Positions 22,132 to 31,862 of a stretch of DNA of 64,000 nt are shown piece by piece. Source of the DNA: Ctenosaura bakeri (lineage: Eukaryota; Chordata; Lepidosauria; Squamata; Iguanidae); assembly GCA_948474755.1 (NCBI GenBank), contig CAOLHI010004222.1:62001-126000 (forward strand), given 5' to 3'. Both the position numbers and the translations under genes were made by a program. The notes beneath the pieces were generated by a model. It was not told the origin of the DNA. It made no database searches and worked only from the letters and a program-made list of their open reading frames with translations. Positions within the stretch are counted from its first letter, which is position 1. Every line of letters starts with the position of its first letter.

Positions 22132-22319
22132 TTATGATGTATTTTAATAATTATTTTAATTATGACACATTTTTATTGAATGATTTTATGTTTTAGTATA
22201 TTTTAATTATAATAGGTTTTTAATTAGTATGCTGGTTTTAATTGTATTTTAACCTTTGTTGTACTCTTCCTCGAGCTTTGAGAAGAGGCCAGTAACAAAA
22301 TAAAATGTATTTATTATGA

Positions 22320-22715
22320 TGATTATATTTATTCCCCATTCTGCATGCACAATTGATGCACTTTGGGTCACCTGCTCCCCATTAAACCTGGCAAGGGAGC
22401 ATAGTAGAAAAGACTATCATGGCAAGATTGCTCAACCCAAAGTGAGCCCCAGAATGGCAATGCTGTGACTGCAACCCAGGACCTGCCATCTTGCCACAAC
22501 TACATGGGTTAGGTATAGGATGGAATACCCATATGACCTAACAATAGATGTGAAATTACCCCACAACCGCCTATTCAATGACCAACACATCAAGGCACAG
22601 AACAAAAGGTAAAAAAAGAAAAACAAGTGGAGACGGGGAGAAACACATGCTAACATTCAGGAGAATACTGGGCAACCTAGCAATCAGGGTCTGTACCACA
22701 CAGAGGGACTGTCAC
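22320..22715. other. Unassigned interval between L2 tail and CR1 end
   Basis: About 400 bases without a frame, terminal repeat or element end that I recognise. It may be unique host sequence. Confidence 0.4.
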
Positions 22716-23117
22716 ATAGAATCATAGAACCGTAGAGTTGGAAGAGACCCCAGAGGCCATCAAGTCCAACCCCCTGCTATGCAGGAACACCCATGAAAGC
22801 ATTCCCAACAGATGGCCATTCAACCTCTGCTTAAAAACCTCCAAAGAAGGACACTCTACCACACTCCGGGACAGCATACCCCACTGCCGGACAGCTCTGA
22901 CCATCAGGAAGTTCTTCCTGAGGTTCTAGTGGAATCTCCTTTCCTGCAGCTTGAATCCATTCCTCCTTGTCCTAGTCTCTGGAGCAGTAGAGAACAAGCC
23001 TGTTCCCTCCTCAACATGACATCCCTTCAAATATTTAAACATGGCTATCATGACTTCACCTTCTCTTCTGCAGACTAAACATACCCAGCTCCCTAAGGCG
23101 TTCTTCATAGTGCATGG

Positions 23118-24000
23118 TGTTACTGTAGTTCCTAGCTCGGACTTGTGGGATATTAGATATCATTTTGATATCAATAATTTGGCCTACTACACCCCTCTGT
23201 CCTCCACGTGCTTGCAAGGCCCCCGCACAGGCACGGCCGCTAATCACTGTAATATCCCAAACAAATACAGGCAGGCCAGAAATAGCTGACCCGCCACTTC
23301 AGGAGACCTCAAGGCAAGTACCACGCTACTTACAAAGGATTCCCTGCCCAGAGCAGGCAGCTTGACTAGCCAAATACTCATCTGTCAAGCACTCCGCATT
23401 TGCATACTGGCTATTCTATTGACAATTAGGTCTTAACTCAATCATGTAAAATTTGGACCTTTCAGAGGCTTTGTCTCCAGCCCGAAACCCATTGTTGTCC
23501 CCTAGTACGGACTAACCTACGGCCACATTTTCCCCTATAAGAACCCCAGACTTCGAGCGCTTCCTCGGATCACTCCTGGATTCCATCCCGCCTTGCTGCC
23601 ACTTCGTTTGGTGAGCCTTCCCCTCAGCTCCACATGCTGAGAAACTCCATTTCCACGAACTTCTTCTTCTGACTACCCGGGCTTCAGGACAGGTGTAGTA
23701 TTTCCCATACAAAACCTCATCTAAAAATCCCTCTATCCAACTCCTACCTTTATTTCTATAGTTCTCTGTGTGAGTGTGCTGCATACATTTGTTTGGCTGT
23801 ATTTTAATAAAAACAACAATTATTATTTACTTCTGTTTGCTCCTTGACTCGGCCTGACCCCATAGACATTGGGTAAAAGATCTCGCTCCGTTGCCCTGCC
23901 TCTTGTATTGCTAGCTTGTGTCCTTTTGACTAATTCCCAACTTTGTAATTTGGAGCGCACTTAGGTGTCCCTCACGGGACCCCCAGAAATTGGGGTAACA
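23118..24000 (+). repeat. 5' LTR of ERV copy B
   Basis: 883 bp, TGTTAC...GTAACA. GATATC at 23156-23161 and 23167-23172, octamer 23398-23405, TATAAG 23536-23541, AATAAA 23806-23811. Confidence 0.95.
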
Positions 24001-25443
24001 GAGTGATGGAGTAAAGCGGGCAACCTCTGTACCCCTAATTTGAGTAGGAGTCACGAACCTTCTCAAATCAGGCTGGCATAGATTTAGGTGACGGCCGGTC
24101 AAGTCGCTAGAATTCTGTTAAGCAGGAACACATGTGTGTGAAGTGTGCTTGAGCTCCAGGAACTACTCTATCTGGACTGGAAATCCGTTTCCCTTTCTTG
24201 CTTGGCTTGTGTGTGTCAGCTGTCCCGGTTTGGTCACTGTTGGGGAAATTGAAAAAAATACTTGAATATTGAGAGACCTTGGTAATGAGACTCTCAATCA
24301 GCAGAGTATTTTAGTAATTGCACAAAAACAGAAGTTGAACAGATCGCCAGTCCCACTTCTGTACCACCACCCCCCAAACACACTTAATCTAGCTCAAAAT
24401 AAACACTAAAACAGTTTGGTTAAAAGTATAAAAGAGTTTACTCACAAAATCTTGTCCATAGTCTATACAGGTTCAATTCTTGAAGAAGGTAGGAAGAAAA
24501 TTAAGCACTCACAGGTCAAAAGGCGAAGGCAAAAGAAGGGGAGTAAATGACAAGAGAACCTTTTAAAAAGAAAGAATGTGTATGTGCTGGAAGAAGAGGT
24601 GTTAACCAACAAACAGGAAGTTCTCTCTAGGCTATCTCTCTATGCCTACAATAGACATGCAAACAAACTAGCCATTTAATAAGGCATGCAAAGGTTGCTA
24701 CTCCCAACAGTCACTAGCTCCTTGGGCAGTGAATCAAGACCAATTGCAAGAGGTGTGTACGAGCTGTCCTGGGAATCACATCCTTAACTTGGGGTCTATC
24801 ATGGGCTGGAATCCAAAGTGCTACGGTGTTAGGAACAGTCCACACACATCCAACACTCTAGCAGCAAGGCAGAAAAGCACTTAGGGAAGAAATTCTCCCC
24901 CCCCCCCGAGTGACACGGGTGCATCCCATTTGTAGTCTTGAAAGCACGGCTGTTTAAAATTCAGGTGCGTCCTGACTGCTAGCAAAGTAGGTGCGGGTGA
25001 TGATTCCCAACCTAGAATAGGGTTTCAGAAGGTTTGGCCCAAGGTGTAGGAAGGCGCCCCTCACCCAAAAAACTGTTAGGGACGGTTCAGTTTTGGTTCC
25101 TTAACCATTTTTCCCCACTGCTTGGCCAGGCTGCACTATAAGTTCCACTGGGTTCATTTTCCCCCTTCATTGGCAGGCAGAGTACTTGTGAAGGTTTCCC
25201 CCAGAGTCTAGGTGACTCTCCTGTCCCTGAACCGTTTCCTCGTCCTTTTGTCCCTAAGCTGTCAAGGTGGAAGGCCGGGCTTAGTCAGACAAACGTGACT
25301 TTTCCTGGGCATGCTGGAGTTAGGTTCCCACACCTTTTCCCTCGCTAAGCTCCACACAGTTCGTTTCCCTAGAATCCCCCAGGGTCTCGGTGATCCTACC
25401 TTTCCCTCCAGATCCTGGTCCCCCTTTTGTGTGTTAGTTGAGA
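24001..25443 (+). other. Leader of ERV copy B, with post-LTR hairpin and an inserted LTR
   Basis: Starts GAGTGATGGAGTAAAGCGGG. The inner hairpin stem TTTGAG 24039-24044 / CTCAAA 24062-24067 is kept, the outer stem is decayed. Bases 24238-24714 are a foreign solo LTR and its duplication; 24760-25440 matches the A and C leaders. A run of ten or more C lies at 24897-24906. The gag ATG is at 25444. Confidence 0.7.
24238..24709. mobile_element. Solo LTR of a third family inside the ERV B leader
   Basis: 472 bp from TGTTGGGG to CTCCCAACA, flanked by GTCAC at 24233-24237 and 24710-24714. TG...CA ends with a matching inverted repeat (TGTTGGG/CCCAACA) and a 5-base duplication are LTR features. The minus strand looks more promoter-like (TTTTAAAAGG, TTTTATAC), so it may be in minus orientation. 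No internal element remains. Confidence 0.75.
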
Positions 25444-27265
25444 ATGGCTGAGAGCAGCAAGGTAGCAGTGAAAGACCTCATGCTCAAGAAGGAGGTCAAA
25501 GGGAAATTAGAAAAGTGGATTTTCAGTAAAGGGAAATGTCCTTGGAAGAAGACAAGCTTCCAAACAGCAGATCCCTTTGCCACTTTAAGGAAGGTGTACG
25601 CTCAGGCGCGCCAGTCAAAGAACCCATTTGGGCCATCTAAGGATGCTTTGGCCACTTGGGGACTTTGGCTGATGGCCAGAGATGCCTCAAGAACCCTGGT
25701 AGAGACCAGAGATAAGTTAGGAGAGGCTGAGAAGGAGAATGCCCAGCTTCATGCCGAGATGGAGGCTCTGCGCGTGGACAAGGTAATGTTTGCGTCTGTT
25801 GCACAGACCACCGCACAAAAACTCAGTGCTGCCACTCTGCAGGCTCAGACTTGGGAAGAGAGAGCTCACACCTTAGAGGCTGAGCTTGCTCAGGCCAGGT
25901 CTACAGCCAAGTTCATGGTAGGGCAAGTCAAGGAACAGCAGGAGGCTGTTAGTTATGCAGCTTGTCATAAGCAGATAGAGGCTTTGGAGAGCCAGCTTAA
26001 CACTCGCAGGGCCTTAATTTCGACCGTCTGCCTTGAGCTTCTCCTCTCTCTCCCTCAAGGAGCTGCTACCAGAGGACGCTCTGGCCACCCTTCCCCACAA
26101 CTCGGGTTGGAGCGACTACAGGGTCCCAGTCCAACCAGTTGAGACACGGTCGATGACCAAGAGAATTGCCCCCACAGGAGAGGGAGGTGCAGATAGGGCA
26201 GAGGTGCAGGAGACCCAAGAAATAGAGACACGGGTCCCCTGGAGAGCCACCAAAGCCAAAGCAATTGCAGACCAGCTTGGTCCCCTCAATAAGTCTACTG
26301 GGATCATGTGGCCTTAACGCCATGATCCATTCACACCCTACTGCCAACGTCCAGGACCTAACCCAGCTGGATCGGTTGTGCATGTCCCCTTCAGAACTTC
26401 CCACACTGGAATCAGCCATGGCAGCTCGGGGCTTAGTGAGACTCGAAGCCTACGACTGGATGAGGGAGGTAATTAGGATTTTGTGGCCTGTGCAGAGCAC
26501 TAGCGTTCTGTATGTCATGGAGCAACAGGGTCCTAGAGAGAACCCTGAAGCTTATGTGGCACGGAAGCAGCTTCTGGCCATTTTAGCTGAGAAGGTCCCC
26601 TTGGCCCCAGGAGGGTACAATTTCAATCATGTTGAGTTTAAGACTCTCCTTTACGGAGGTCTTAACCATGAGATGAAAATGGCCCTGGGCTTGGTAGACC
26701 CTGCAACCACTGGCTGGGAGGAATTTGGAAACAACATCCGGCGGGTCGCTGATCTGCTGCTTGAGGGTGGTTCTCTGAAACCCCCTCCTAAGCCTCATAG
26801 ATGTGATGCCAGGAATTGGGAGCCCATACAGGAGGTGACATACTCCAATTATGGACCCCATTCCCAACACAGGAAGATGTCCTGAAGGGGAATTGGAACT
26901 CGTGCCCTCTTCCCAGACAGTACAATAGGCAGTGGCAGGCTAGGGATTCCTTCAGTCAGCCCAGCAAGGCAGGGAACTCATCTCAGCCACCCTCAGCCCC
27001 AAAGCAGAGCCCAGACACCAGTGCTCCTAGAGGGATGTCCGGTGGCTACGACCCGACTGCCCAGACCTACACAGCTGATCAAGTGCAGATCTGGGGAATT
27101 TTGAGGAGACTCGGGCTGGACATGAGCCAGTTTGATGGGAGACCCACGACTGAGCTCCTTGATGCCCTAGAAAGGCATTTACCACTGGGAAATAGCCAGC
27201 CTGTGAATGCAGTGACCAACGGTCCTCCTCCAGCTGGATATTACTCCGACTTAGAGCTGTCAGGA
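25444..27265 (+). pseudogene. gag: gag of ERV copy B (two frameshifts)
   Basis: ATG 25444 (MAESSKVAVKDLM). The first frame is open to 26142 and covers the N-terminal region plus a long coiled coil (KENAQLHAEMEALRVDK, WEERAHTLEAELAQ). A shift near 26060-26140 moves to the frame 26265-26885 with the capsid-like part (VLYVMEQQGPRENPEAY, LLYGGLNHEMKMALG), and another near 26880 to 26816-27313. No zinc knuckle. At the position of the UAG seen in A, C and D this copy reads TGG (27266-27268). Confidence 0.85.
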
Positions 27266-27547
27266 TGGGGGTGCCCTCAGTCCCAGGATCTCCCCCAGAG
27301 AGTTGTGGCTTGACTGACGCCCAACAGATGGGGTAGATCTAGGGTGAAGGCAGGCACTAGGACCAAAAAGACCCCTGCCACCCCTCCTGCAGACTCCAGA
27401 GCAGCGCTAAAAGTGCTGCACCCAGACCTGATGAGACAGGGTGAGCCCACCCCGGACGATATCCGTTTGACCGGGTATGGTGGGGGGGGCAATCTAAGTC
27501 CTTCAGAGGACACAAGCACTCAGTGCACACTAAAACCAAGCAAATAG
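27266..27547 (+). pseudogene. pro: Protease remnant of ERV copy B
   Basis: After the TGG the frame gives GCPQSQDLPQRVVA and then a TGA at 27311-27313. The protease core reads PATPPADSRAALKVLHPDL in 27371-27430: the catalytic DSG has become DSR and the preceding LLV is lost. It ends in a TAG at 27545. Certainly inactive. Confidence 0.75.
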
Positions 27548-27875
27548 TCCCTCGCCCTGACTTAGCCCCGAGTGCGAATCGAACCACTTCTGAGACAGTG
27601 GTGCTTTCTGAGCACCGAGAAGGATTGTGCCAAGCTAAGGTTCAGGAGGAAGCTCCCATAGAATATGACAAGGCACAGAACATTGCCGGCATGTGTGAGA
27701 GCCAGGAAAAGGAGAACACACAGCAAGTGGAAGTTAAACCTAAGCTTCCAGAACTTGCCATTGTTCCCTGTCTGAGCCCCCTGTTAGAGACCTGCAGTTT
27801 CCCCCAAGATTTTCTTGAAACCTTGGCAAAGAGAGTTCACCCTCTCCATGCCTTATTTCAAAGGAATTTCCTGTG
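27548..27875 (+). pseudogene. Short pol remnant of ERV copy B (start of tether)
   Basis: One open frame of 117 codons ends at 27876. Its first two thirds match nothing in the other copies. Its last 40 codons (KLPELAIVPCLSPLLETCSF..., PLHALFQRN) align with the RT-to-tether junction of copy A at about 7940-8060. So at least the RT core has been deleted between protease and here, and RNase H plus integrase are missing after it. Confidence 0.5.
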
Positions 27876-27949
27876 AGACTGCGAATTCAAGCAGCGAGAT
27901 GCTCCTGCCCAGCCAGAGCACTGGTTAGCAAAGGCACTCACACTGGCAC

Positions 27950-28796
27950 TGTTACTTCCGGTATGGCACCCCTGGTGAGGACACCCAGATATCACTTTGA
28001 TATCAAACAATTTGGCCCCAGCTGGACTGGCTCACAGTTATCTCACTCCACGTGTTTCCGAGTTCTCCGGACAAGCACGGACAGAGTGCGGCCGTTAATG
28101 GTTTCACATTCCATTCCTCTTTGTAGCCAGCAACTCAAACCTCGCCCGCAGCTTCAGGGAACTTTCCGCTGCAAACCTTACAATAGCCACATGGCTTTCA
28201 GTCAAGTTACTCTTTTAGGTTGGGCCATCAGCGTCCCAGACACGCTATTGTCTTCAAATGCAAATCCAATCATGTTAAACTTGACCTTTCCAAATACCTT
28301 GTCCAGCACCGAAACTCCCTTTGTTCTCACCTGGCTTACCATTGCCAGCAGGCACAAAACTCCCTATAAAAACCTCTCACTTTTAACCAATCTTCGGATC
28401 ACTTTGGACTACCATCCCACCTCGCTGCCGGTTGTCTAAGGGACTCTCCTCAGTGCCCCACACTGAGCTTTCTTCCCCGGAACCCCTCTTCTCTCCAGGA
28501 CTACGAGACAGGTCGTATTGCTTTTCCCGAACAAACCTCCGTTTCTCTTTCCAAGCTAGTTAGTTTATGTTCTGTCTTTCATGTCTTTTTGCTTTTAATA
28601 AAGAATTGTCTATTATTTGGAAAAAACTTGTCTAGCTACTCTCTGACCCGCCGCTGTATACATAGGGTTAAAGATCTCGCAACGTTATCCTGCCTCTTGC
28701 TAGTCAAACCAGTGTCTCAGCTAATTTTCCCCAATTTGGTATTTTAATCGGCAACCTGGGCGCCCCTCGTGGGACCCCCAAATTCTCAGGGTAACA
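27950..28796 (+). repeat. 5' LTR of ERV copy C
   Basis: 847 bp, TGTTAC...GTAACA. GATATC 27988-27993 and 27999-28004; the octamer is in the opposite orientation (ATGCAAAT 28258-28265); TATAAAAA 28365-28372; AATAAA 28597-28602. Confidence 0.95.
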
Positions 28797-28874
28797 GAGT
28801 GGTGGAGAATGTGGGCAACCCCAGTACCCCCAGTTTGAGAAGGTGTCATGAACCTCCTCAGATAGGGCGGTACT
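28797..28874 (+). other. Primer-binding region and hairpin, copy C
   Basis: GAGTGGTGGAGAATGTGGGC, then AGTACC 28823-28828 pairing with GGTACT 28869-28874. Compared with copy A the outermost pair changed from G-C to A-U with both sides altered. The inner stem is TTTGAG/CTCAGA with one wobble. Confidence 0.6.
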
Positions 28875-29635
28875 GACCTAGGGACCGGTCAGGGAGTGGT
28901 TTTAGATTGCAGTCAGGCAGGACTCTGCATGTGTCTTGTGTCTCTGTGTAAGTTAGCTCTATCTGGGTGGCAATCTGTACCCCTTTCTGTCGTCCTGGGA
29001 ATCACCTCCCATCTCGGGTCTGTCGTAGGCTGGACTCTTCGTGTTGTAGGCCTAGCACATAGGGAACAGTCTACACGCACCCAACACTATAGCAGCAAGG
29101 CACACGTTCTTAGCGCTTTAGGAAAGGAACAGCCCAATTGGTACCCCCTTTCCTGTGAGGTTTGTGAATTTTGGTTCTGTAGCGGAGAATTAGGGTAGGA
29201 ATCCCAACTTCTCCCGTGTTGTGGGTAGGAATCCCAGTGCAAAGTTTACGGGTAGGAATCCTGTCTCTGTAAACGTGTGGGTAGGAATCCCATTTGTAGC
29301 TTCTTCGGGTAGGAATCCTGTTTTGAATTGTTGGTAGGAATCCCATTCGGCTAGCCGACCAAGACGCAGGTAGGAATCCCAGCTTGGTCTTGTAAGGGTT
29401 CAGCGGTTTAGCCCGAGGTGTAGGAAGGCGCCCCTCACCCAGAAAACCAGTCAGTTTTGGTTCCTTACCCCTCTTTCCCCACCGTTCGGTCAGACGGTGT
29501 CACAAGTTCCTCTCCGGAGTTGAGCTCATCCTCCCCCTTCTGCAGATGGGTGGATACCCCTGCAGAAGCCCCTTTAGGTCAGGAGCGGCCTCCTCATCTA
29601 CCAACCGTTCCCCCAGGCAGTAGCTTGCCTTAGCA
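28875..29635 (+). other. Leader of ERV copy C
   Basis: Shares the conserved block at about 28985-29105 with A and B, then diverges into a copy-specific repeat array (29195-29379) before the gag ATG at 29636. No coding frame. Confidence 0.6.
29195..29379 (+). repeat. Seven spaced copies of GTAGGAATCC in the copy C leader
   Basis: Copies start at 29195, 29225, 29252, 29281, 29309, 29334 and 29370, spaced 25-36 bases. The spacer sequences differ from each other. Not present in the leaders of A or B. Confidence 0.85.
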
Positions 29636-31449
29636 ATGGCTAAGGAGGGCTCTAGTGAAATAGTAGTGAAGGACCTCATGCGTGAGGGGGAGGTCCATGG
29701 GAAACTTGAAAAATGGGTACTTAGCAAGGGCAAATGCCCCTGGAAAGACACAGTCTTCCAGACGGCAGATCCCTTTGCTGCCCTGAAAGAAGCTTATGCC
29801 CTGGCACGTAAGTCCTGGAATCCATTTGGTCCAGCAAAAGACTCGCTGGCCGCTTGGGGACTGTGGCTTGCAGCCAGAGATGCTAGTGCAGCCTTAGTTG
29901 AGACCCGGACCAAGCTAGCAGCAGTAGAGCAGGAAAACATCCAGCTTCAAGCCGAAGTCGAGGCTCTGCAGTCGGATAAAGTAACCTTCACCTCCGTCAT
30001 GCAGTCCTCGGCGCAAAAACTGAGTGATCTCACTCTTGTCACCCAGACTTGGGAAGAGAAAGCTCGTGCCTTAGAGACTGAGCTGGCTCAGGCCCGAGCT
30101 GTGGCTAGGTATATGGTAGGGCAAGTCAAAGAGCAGCAAGAGGCTGTCAGCCATGCGGCTTGCCATAAGCGGATTGCTGCCTTGGAAGGTCAGCTCCAGA
30201 CCCATAAGGCTCTCATCTGGGCCGTCTGTCCGGAGCTGCTCCCCTCTTTGCCCCTGAGGCGTCCAGTGAACCTGAGCCCCTCTCCAAGGAAGCTCTGGTC
30301 TCTCCTCCCTTTAATCCAGACTGGGATACCCCTAAGGCCCCAGTCCAGCCTGTAGAGACCCGGGCCAGGAAGAAGAAGACAGCCCAGATAGGAGACGGTG
30401 ACTCCAGGGTGCCAGAGGTCGAGGAGTCTCAGGTCACCGAGACCAGAATCCCCTGGCGCGCCACTGAAGCCAAGGCCATTGCAGAACAGCTAGGCCCCCT
30501 CAATCAGTCCACCGGCATCATGTGGCTGAATACAGTGATCAACTCTCACCCGACAGCCAATGGCCAGGACCTAACACGGTTAGCTCGTCTGTGCATGTCA
30601 CCAGCCGAACTCCCTGCCCTGGAATCCGCCGTGGTGGCTCGTAGCTTACTCGTGCTTGAGGTACACAACTGGATGAGGGAAGTGATTCGGATCCTTTGGC
30701 CCGGACAGAGCACCAGTGTGCTCTATGTCATGGAGCAGCAGGGTCCTCGTGAGAACCCTGAGGTTTACGTGGCTAGAAAGCAGCTACTAGCGATTCTGAC
30801 CGAGAAGGTCCGCCTAACGAATCGTGGGCACAACTTTGACTCTGTGGAGTTCAAGACCCTGTTATACGGGGGCTTGAATCATGAGACAAAGATGGTCCTA
30901 GGTTTGGTGGATCTGGCCACTACTACCTGGGAGGAATTTGGGAACAACCTCCACAGAGTCACTGACCTGTTGCGTGAGGCTGGCTCCCTGAGACCTCACC
31001 CCAAAGCCCAGAAAAAGGACCCCGGGAATTGGGAACCCATAGCTGAGGTTAGCTACTCCAACTATGGGCCCCATTCCCAACATAGGAAGTCCATGCTGGC
31101 TTCCGTTCCCAAGGGGAATTGGAACTCGCGCCCGGCTCCTCGAGAAGATAGGCAGTGGCAGGGAAGGGACTCCCATAACCAACCCGCTGCCCCCAGACAG
31201 TCCTTTGAGTCTGGTCCTCCCAAGGATGCCCCAGGTGGATGGGATCACATGGCCCCCACAGCCAGGGCCAAGATATGGAGTTTGCTCCGACAGTACGGGC
31301 TGGACATGCTGCAGTTCGACAAGCAGCCTCTACCGGAGCTTATAGAAGCCCTAGAAAAACAGATAGCGGTGAACGGCCAGCTGCCGGTTCAGGTGGAGAT
31401 GAACGACACACCCTCAGCCGGCTACCCTTTGCTTGCTGAATTCCAGAAA
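29636..31449 (+). pseudogene. gag: gag of ERV copy C (one frameshift)
   Basis: Most complete gag, about 605 codons. ATG 29636 (MAKEGSSEIVVKDLM) follows a purine-poor context. Residues 1-75 are a conserved N-terminal region (GKCPWKDTVFQTADPF), 85-200 a coiled coil (VEQENIQLQAEVEALQSDK, WEEKARALETELAQA). A single shift near 30260-30350 moves to the frame that holds the capsid-like part, 30379-31449 (STGIMWLNTVINSHPTA, LLYGGLNHETKMVLGL, WEEFGNNLHRVTDLL), and a Pro/Gln/Arg-rich tail. No CCHC motif and no Gly-Arg box is obvious. It ends in UAG 31450-31452. Confidence 0.9.
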
Positions 31450-31452
31450 TAG
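31450..31452 (+). other. Conserved gag-pro UAG, copy C
   Basis: AAA-TAG-GGA-GGC, in frame with the next codons GPRSRKLPRN as in copy A. It is followed about 20 bases later by the palindrome GGAAGCTTCC. Confidence 0.7.
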
Positions 31453-31862
31453 GGAGGCCCTCGGTCCAGGAAGCTTCCCCGCAACGTCGTGGCCAGGTTG
31501 CGGCCAGACAAGTGGGGAAGGTTCTGGGTGAAGGCAGGCATAGGGACCGAGGGGGGAAGACTCCTGCCACCCTGTTAGCGGATTCCGGTGTGGCCATAAA
31601 TGTGTTGCATCCTAAACTAGTCACGCACGGTGAACCCACACCCGAGCGTATCCAGCTCGCTGGATATGGTAGGGGGGGTCACCTCACTAAAACCTGGAAA
31701 AACATCCCAATGTCCATCAAAACATTCTGTTTCCAACTTTGGGCATGTGAGAACCGTGGCGAGGATGATGGCCTCTTGGGCATCGGCTTCCTACGGGGAA
31801 ACAAGCTCACGGTTGATTACGTGAACGAGTTTCTGTGGAAACTAGATCAGGGACCTGAATAG
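31453..31862 (+). pseudogene. pro: Protease of ERV copy C, domain intact after one frameshift
   Basis: From the UAG the frame shifts once in GAGGGGGGAAGACTCC near 31550. After it, 31512-31862 is open over the whole retropepsin domain: LLADSGVAINVLHP (catalytic DSG 31581-31589), a Gly-rich flap-like region near 31665, and GLLGIGFL near 31775. Copies A and D have one base fewer in the G run near 31675, so C keeps the likely original frame there. It ends in TAG 31860-31862, where A and D have Glu or Ala codons. Confidence 0.85.

Larger units (their letters stand above)
2505..22319 (+). mobile_element. L2-type LINE, discontinuous (2505-3156, 13445-13738, 21234-22319)
   Basis: Three separated blocks translate into consecutive parts of one non-LTR reverse transcriptase. 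The 5' part is missing. ERV copy A separates block 1 from block 2 and a three-level insertion stack separates block 2 from block 3. Block 3 ends with an AT-rich 3' UTR and a TTATTATGATGATTAT tail at 22306-22325. This is the oldest element of the left half, because everything else sits inside it. Confidence 0.85.

Noticed and set aside
29195..29379. CRISPR-like array of short repeats and spacers
   Set aside because: The repeat is only 10 bases, spacing is irregular, and it lies in the leader of a retroelement in a eukaryotic context.
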